Assembly (NCBI RefSeq): GCF_030272615.1 | Contig: NC_081409.1 | Coordinates: 18,292,260 to 18,356,259, forward strand | Length of the DNA: 64,000 nt | Direction of reading: 5' to 3' | Source of the DNA: Cryptomeria japonica | Taxonomy: Eukaryota > Streptophyta > Pinopsida > Cupressales > Cupressaceae | Made by a program: the position numbers and the translations under genes | Shown here: one piece after another, positions 59,901 through 64,000 of the stretch | Layout of the letters: each line of letters begins with the position of its first letter | How positions within the stretch are numbered: position 1 is the stretch's first letter | The notes under the pieces: generated by a model | What the model was told of the DNA's origin: nothing | What the model saw: only the letters and a program-made list of their open reading frames with translations | The model's database searches: none

Positions 59901-61302
59901 CTGCAAATAGTTTGCCTATCATGTCAGTACCAGGATAACTAAACCTTACAATTATTCATTAAACTGCACAACTGCCATGGTATAGAAATAACTAGACATA
60001 TAATCCTTCAATGTTCATATCCAACAGTTCAATTTCATTCCAAAGAGAAAGACCAAGATGTGAAGTCCGTTCACTGATAAATATGAAAAAGCAAAACAAG
60101 ACAAGCCAAACATTGAAGCTTACAAAATCAAATCAACATTCATGCAATTGATGGAAGTCAAAGAAGAGTAGACTTCAATATAAGTGACTTCTATGTTCCA
60201 CACCAGATACGAAAAGAGACTGCAATGCAGCAAATGAATTCAACATAAAAGCAATTTAAAATATGAACAGATCTATACATTATAAAAATCAAGATTAGAC
60301 AGTTCGAGGTACAATCTAAGCTGATAGCTCTTGACAATATCCTGTTCGAACTAAGATAAATTTTGGACCAGCTAAATTCTAACCTCCAATATTGAGTTAA
60401 AGATAATTTAGGCCAGAATTGAAGAAGTTTGGTTAATAAATAATATGTTATCCACTATTTGTTAGACGTTTATGTACATTCATTCACCATTTCTCCTTTA
60501 TTTCCACAGCACAAAATTCCAGATCATGTGGAATTTCTAGTATGCAAACGAATAATACTTGCTTCAGCCTTATATTAACATTTCAACTTTTCAGCCACGC
60601 TGCTGTAGTTATTCACAAAGGTTACCCCATGACTGGTGCGTCATATTTAAGTTGCAAGTAACAGAATATAAGAAAGGAAATGAATTACAAAATTGACTTA
60701 ATACACAATAGTCCAATAATTTGGGGAAAAGAAATGTTTCAGAGAATTACATATAAATGAATTATAAGCATATCATATTCAGATTCTATGTAACTATATA
60801 ATATTAAGTAATGCCCCCTTCTTAATTAAATCAAATATCGAAGACAGTAGGTTAGTTAACATTTTTCATATTTCCCATGGGCTAAGGGAAATTGATAAGG
60901 ACTAATTTTTAAATTTAATATTTAATTTTGATCCTTAATTAACATTGTTCAAACTTGGTAAATTGGACTAATATAACATTAAATGATGGCAGTCCAAAAC
61001 AGTGAATGTGATTCCTCATGGAGCATTTTGTAACTTTTAAGATCTTATGGCCACATATTTATGGCAGATTCTTTGCCAGTTTCATGACAGCCTTTAGGGA
61101 TGATGTAAATGGAAGCTACTGATTAAAATTAGCCAGGAGTCAAATGAAGGGTTACGACAAATCTTTATTCTCCTAAGAAGCCTTGGAAACTAAATCAACA
61201 ATTAGTTCTTCCTTGTCCCCTTTTCTTCTTCTTCTCTCTGCAATCTTTTCTAATGTGGCTTGTCTTGCCACAATTCCAATATTTTACTTTGGACCTATCG
61301 TT
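59901..61302 (-). other. Probable intron of the EFG1-like gene
   Basis: Starts with a good acceptor (sense CTATTTGCAG before exon 59900). No further exon is recognisable up to the copia LTR. AT-rich, no other gene seen. Confidence 0.5.
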
Positions 61303-61322
61303 TGTAACTAGGCTCAGAAAAA

Positions 61323-61357
61323 GGGGTTCGGATTGCCTAAGGCAACATCCGAACCCC
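61323..61357. repeat. Strong stem-loop in the copia LTR U3
   Basis: The perfect 11-bp arms GGGGTTCGGAT and ATCCGAACCCC enclose TGCCTAAGGCA, itself a palindrome. Confidence 0.85.
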
Positions 61358-61532
61358 TAAAGGGCTGGGCCCCCCTTTCCCAAGGTTTAACGTGTAGGGC
61401 TGAACCCTTCATGTCAAAGAAGGTAGCGTGCCCCTAAAACAGGGCCAGCCCTATAATGACACGCCACACTAAAACAATATTGGTGCCAAACATATTTACC
61501 TAATTAAGGCCGACTTGAAGGACTTATGCTCA

Positions 61533-61540
61533 TATAAATA
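61533..61540 (+). promoter_or_regulatory. TATA box of the copia LTR
   Basis: TATAAATA, about 230 bp after the inferred LTR start. Confidence 0.6.
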
Positions 61541-62015
61541 AAGATCATTTGCCAAGGTTAATTCACTCATTCAATTCATGCAATTAGCGAAATCCATCTG
61601 CTCCTTGGTGTGCGAAATTCAGAGGTGAACTGGGTGAACTTATTCAAGGAAGACAAAGTTATTTTGGTGTTCCTAATTACTGTTAGATGGTGCATTTGGT
61701 GAATTTAGAAGTGCAGACCTGATATAATGAAAGGGCAGATCTGAGTCATTCAAATAAGAAGTTGAAGTTTCCAGATCTGAGTCACATGACTGGAGCTAAG
61801 TATTGTATTGTTACAATTCAAGATTGAATACATAATCTGACCTGTGGGTCTTTAGTGCTGGGTTTTTCCTCCTTGGAGGTTTTCCCAGGGTAATTGTGTT
61901 AGTCTCTTGTGCATTTGTTTTCTCTCTTTCGTTTACTTGCATATTAGTTACTTAATGTTAATCTGAATTTAAATACTGAAAGTCTGATCGCTAGTCTGAG
62001 ACACAAAAATTAACA

Positions 62016-62027
62016 TGGTATCAGAGC
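62016..62027 (+). promoter_or_regulatory. Primer-binding site of the copia element
   Basis: TGGTATCAGAGC abuts the LTR end and is complementary to the 3' end of initiator tRNA-Met. Confidence 0.9.
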
Positions 62028-62098
62028 TAAGGTTTTACTAAACTCAGATTTCAATAAATTATTTGTTGCATCTAGCTGCTGTTTGTTTTCAGATTAAA

Positions 62099-64000
62099 AT
62101 GTCAGGTTTGAGGGCTGAAGATAGACTCGATGGAGCCCTTGACTTTGCTGCTTGGAAAGTCCGTATCCTATTGATTCTTGAAGAGAATGAACTGCTTAAA
62201 TTTGTAGAAGAAGAAAGGCTGTCCCCTCCTGAAGATGCTGAAGAACTGAAGCAGTTCAAGAAAGACTCTCTCAAGGCCAGGAAGATCATAATTGAATCAG
62301 TCAAGAATCATCTTGTCACTGTCATATCAAAATTTGCTTCTGCCAGGGAAATGATCAAACACTTGGAAGGAATGTATGAAGTTGACAACCTCAGTAGGGC
62401 TCTTGCTCTAAGGCAGCAGCTACTTCACATCAAAATGAAAGAAGAAGACTCAATCATGGCCTACTTCATGAAGATCAATGAACTGAAGGATAAGCTAAGT
62501 ACTCTTGATTGCCAAATTTCAGATAAAGATCTTGTAATGATTGCATTAAATGGCCTACATGATGAATGGGAAGCATTCATTCGTAGCATTGGTGGAAGAG
62601 CTGAACAACCCAACTTTGAGCGTCTCCAATCTAATTGCATTGAAGAGGAATCTTGAATTGAGGTAAAAGGAAAACTCAAGAACTCTCACAAAGATGATAA
62701 TCATGTTCTCACAGCTAAGTCTAGGAAAGGTGGGCATTGGAAGAAAGAAAAGAGAAGCAAAGATTTTAGATCCTCTTCCTACGATCCAAGGAAGAAGTCA
62801 AGAGATTCCTCCCACATTCGTTGTTTCAGATGTGATAAGTATGGTAACTATGCTAGATATTGTCAGAATGGTCCTAAGGAAAGGGAAGCCAATTTAAATG
62901 AAGTCGCTGAACAAAATGAGGACTATCTTCTTATCTCTGTTCTATCGAGCAACCTTCCTACGGTTAGTGATACTTGGATAATTGACAGTGGAGCCTCTAG
63001 ACACATCTCAGGTTACCGTGAGCATCTTTCAAATCTAATAGAAAAGGATACCAACCTTCATGTGGTAATCGGTGATGATGCTCGATATTCGGTAAAAAGT
63101 TCTAATACTACTTCCTTAAAACTAGATTCTGGTATTTCCTTACTACTCAGTGATATTCTTTTTGTACCTGGAATTAAAAGAAATCTTATTTCCATTTTTG
63201 CTTTAGAAGATAAGGGTTTGCAAATAGCATTTTCTAAAGGGAAAGTACTTGCTTGGTCTAAGAAATCTAGTTTCAAATCTGCTCGTGTTATTTGAAATAG
63301 ATGTGATAGTTTGTATAAGCTTGCAGCTAACCCAATTCAAGCTCTCATCCATGAGGCTCCTGAATCATGCGAGCTATGGCATAGAAGACCTGGACATCTA
63401 CACTTTCAAGCTCTCCCCACTCTTAGTAAAATGGTTAAAGGTATGCCTAAACTTAGTTTATCTCATGATGATGCTTGTAAAGGTTGTGCATTGGGTTAGA
63501 ATGCGAAGAGTCCATTTCATAAAAGTGATAGTAGGGCTAAAGAAAAGTTAGAGCTTCTTCATTCAGATTTATGTGGTCCTATGTCTGTAGCATCTCCTAG
63601 CGGTTTCCTTTATTATGTTATCTTCATAGATGATTTTTCTAGGAAAACATGGATTTACTTTCTTAAATCTAAAGAGTCTGACGAAGTCTTAAATAGATTT
63701 AAAGAATTCAAAGCCTTGGTTGAAAATGCTTCTGGAAAACAAATTAAATGCTTAAGGTCTGACAATGGAGGTGAGTACACCTCAGATAGTTTTCATGATT
63801 TTTGTATTGAGACAGGAATTAAGAGGGAGTTTTGTGTTCCCTACAATCCTCAGCAAAATGGAGTTGCTGAAAGAAAGAACGGGACCATTGTTGAAGCTGC
63901 AAGAGCCATGATTCATGATCAAGACTTGCAACCCTTCCTATGGGCGGAGGCATCCAAAACAGCAATTTACATTAAGAATAGATGCCCTCATCATGCTCTA
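62099..64000 (+). pseudogene. gag-pol: Ty1/copia gag-pol, partial and interrupted
   Basis: One frame from ATG 62099 (MSGLRAEDRLDG) to the window end, broken by TGA 62654, TGA 63293 and TAG 63497. Gag (UBN2-like, LFAAW-type start, then MAYFMKINELKDKL) is followed by a zinc knuckle CFRCDKYGNYARYC in which the zinc His is Asn. The protease has WIIDSGASRHISG (about 62980). Integrase has an HHCC region near 63370-63490 (LWHRRPGHLHF...CKGC), first catalytic Asp in LHSDLCGP, second in SDNGGEY, and Glu in QQNGVAERKN (D,D-35-E). RT and RNase H would follow beyond 64000. Order PR-INT before RT is diagnostic for copia. The stops mean this copy is not autonomous. Confidence 0.9.

Larger units (their letters stand above)
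61303..62015 (+). repeat. 5' LTR of a copia element
   Basis: It ends AAATTAACA directly before a primer site. The start is inferred at TGTAACTAGGCTC (61303), giving 713 bp. It contains a TATA box at 61533 and the U5-like GGGTTTTTCCTCCTTGGAGG. The partner LTR is outside the window, so the start is not proven. Confidence 0.65.

Overview
The window looks like plant nuclear DNA, most likely from a large repeat-rich genome (a gymnosperm would fit, but nothing here proves it). There are almost no host genes and many LTR retrotransposons nested in one another. The only host gene I can support is the 3' part of an intron-containing gene on the minus strand at 58.9-59.9 kb. Its four exons match the C-terminal part of plant EFG1-like rRNA-processing proteins.

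The centre (6.4-36.8 kb) is a nest that can be resolved to the base by target-site duplications (TSDs). Outer element A (6442-36834, TSD atttt) has 1.68 kb LTRs, an initiator-Met primer site and only a decayed protease fragment inside. Element B (6919-16158, TSD aaatg) sits in A's 3' LTR; it is a Tat-like gag-protease element without reverse transcriptase. A solo LTR of the B family (14114-15465, TSD gcagt) sits in B's 5' LTR. Element D (18202-34469, TSD ggttc) sits in A's interior. It is a nearly intact Ty3/gypsy element of the Tat type, with 779-bp LTRs in which I see no difference. A, B and D all read on the minus strand.

D is the most interesting part. Its gag-pol (31335 down to 23857) has zinc knuckle, protease, G-patch-like segment, RT, a degenerate first RNase H, a second RNase H and integrase, with one in-frame TAA in gag. 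Between pol and the 3' LTR, on the opposite strand, it carries a plant mobile domain (PMD) gene. I propose this gene has two exons, with an 826-bp intron filled by two tandem-repeat families. One of these forms hairpins whose stems differ between copies but stay mostly complementary. The other, a GCGTCTGTG-type motif, recurs in the gag-pol leader, again in the sense orientation.

The left flank (1-6.4 kb) holds two further B-family LTRs, a copia-type LTR end, and an old B-related element with the same unusual primer site. The right flank (36.8-58.8 kb) is AT-rich. It contains a 375-bp TRIM, a copia-like solo LTR, two decayed Tat-like LTRs, an inverted repeat, several tandem duplications, a long compound dinucleotide repeat, two abutting LTR copies, and two 5'-truncated retroposons that encode only a LINE ORF1-type (DUF4283/zinc-knuckle) protein. 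The window ends (61.3-64.0 kb) in a Ty1/copia element on the plus strand with LTR, primer site, gag, protease and integrase in one frame broken by three stops.
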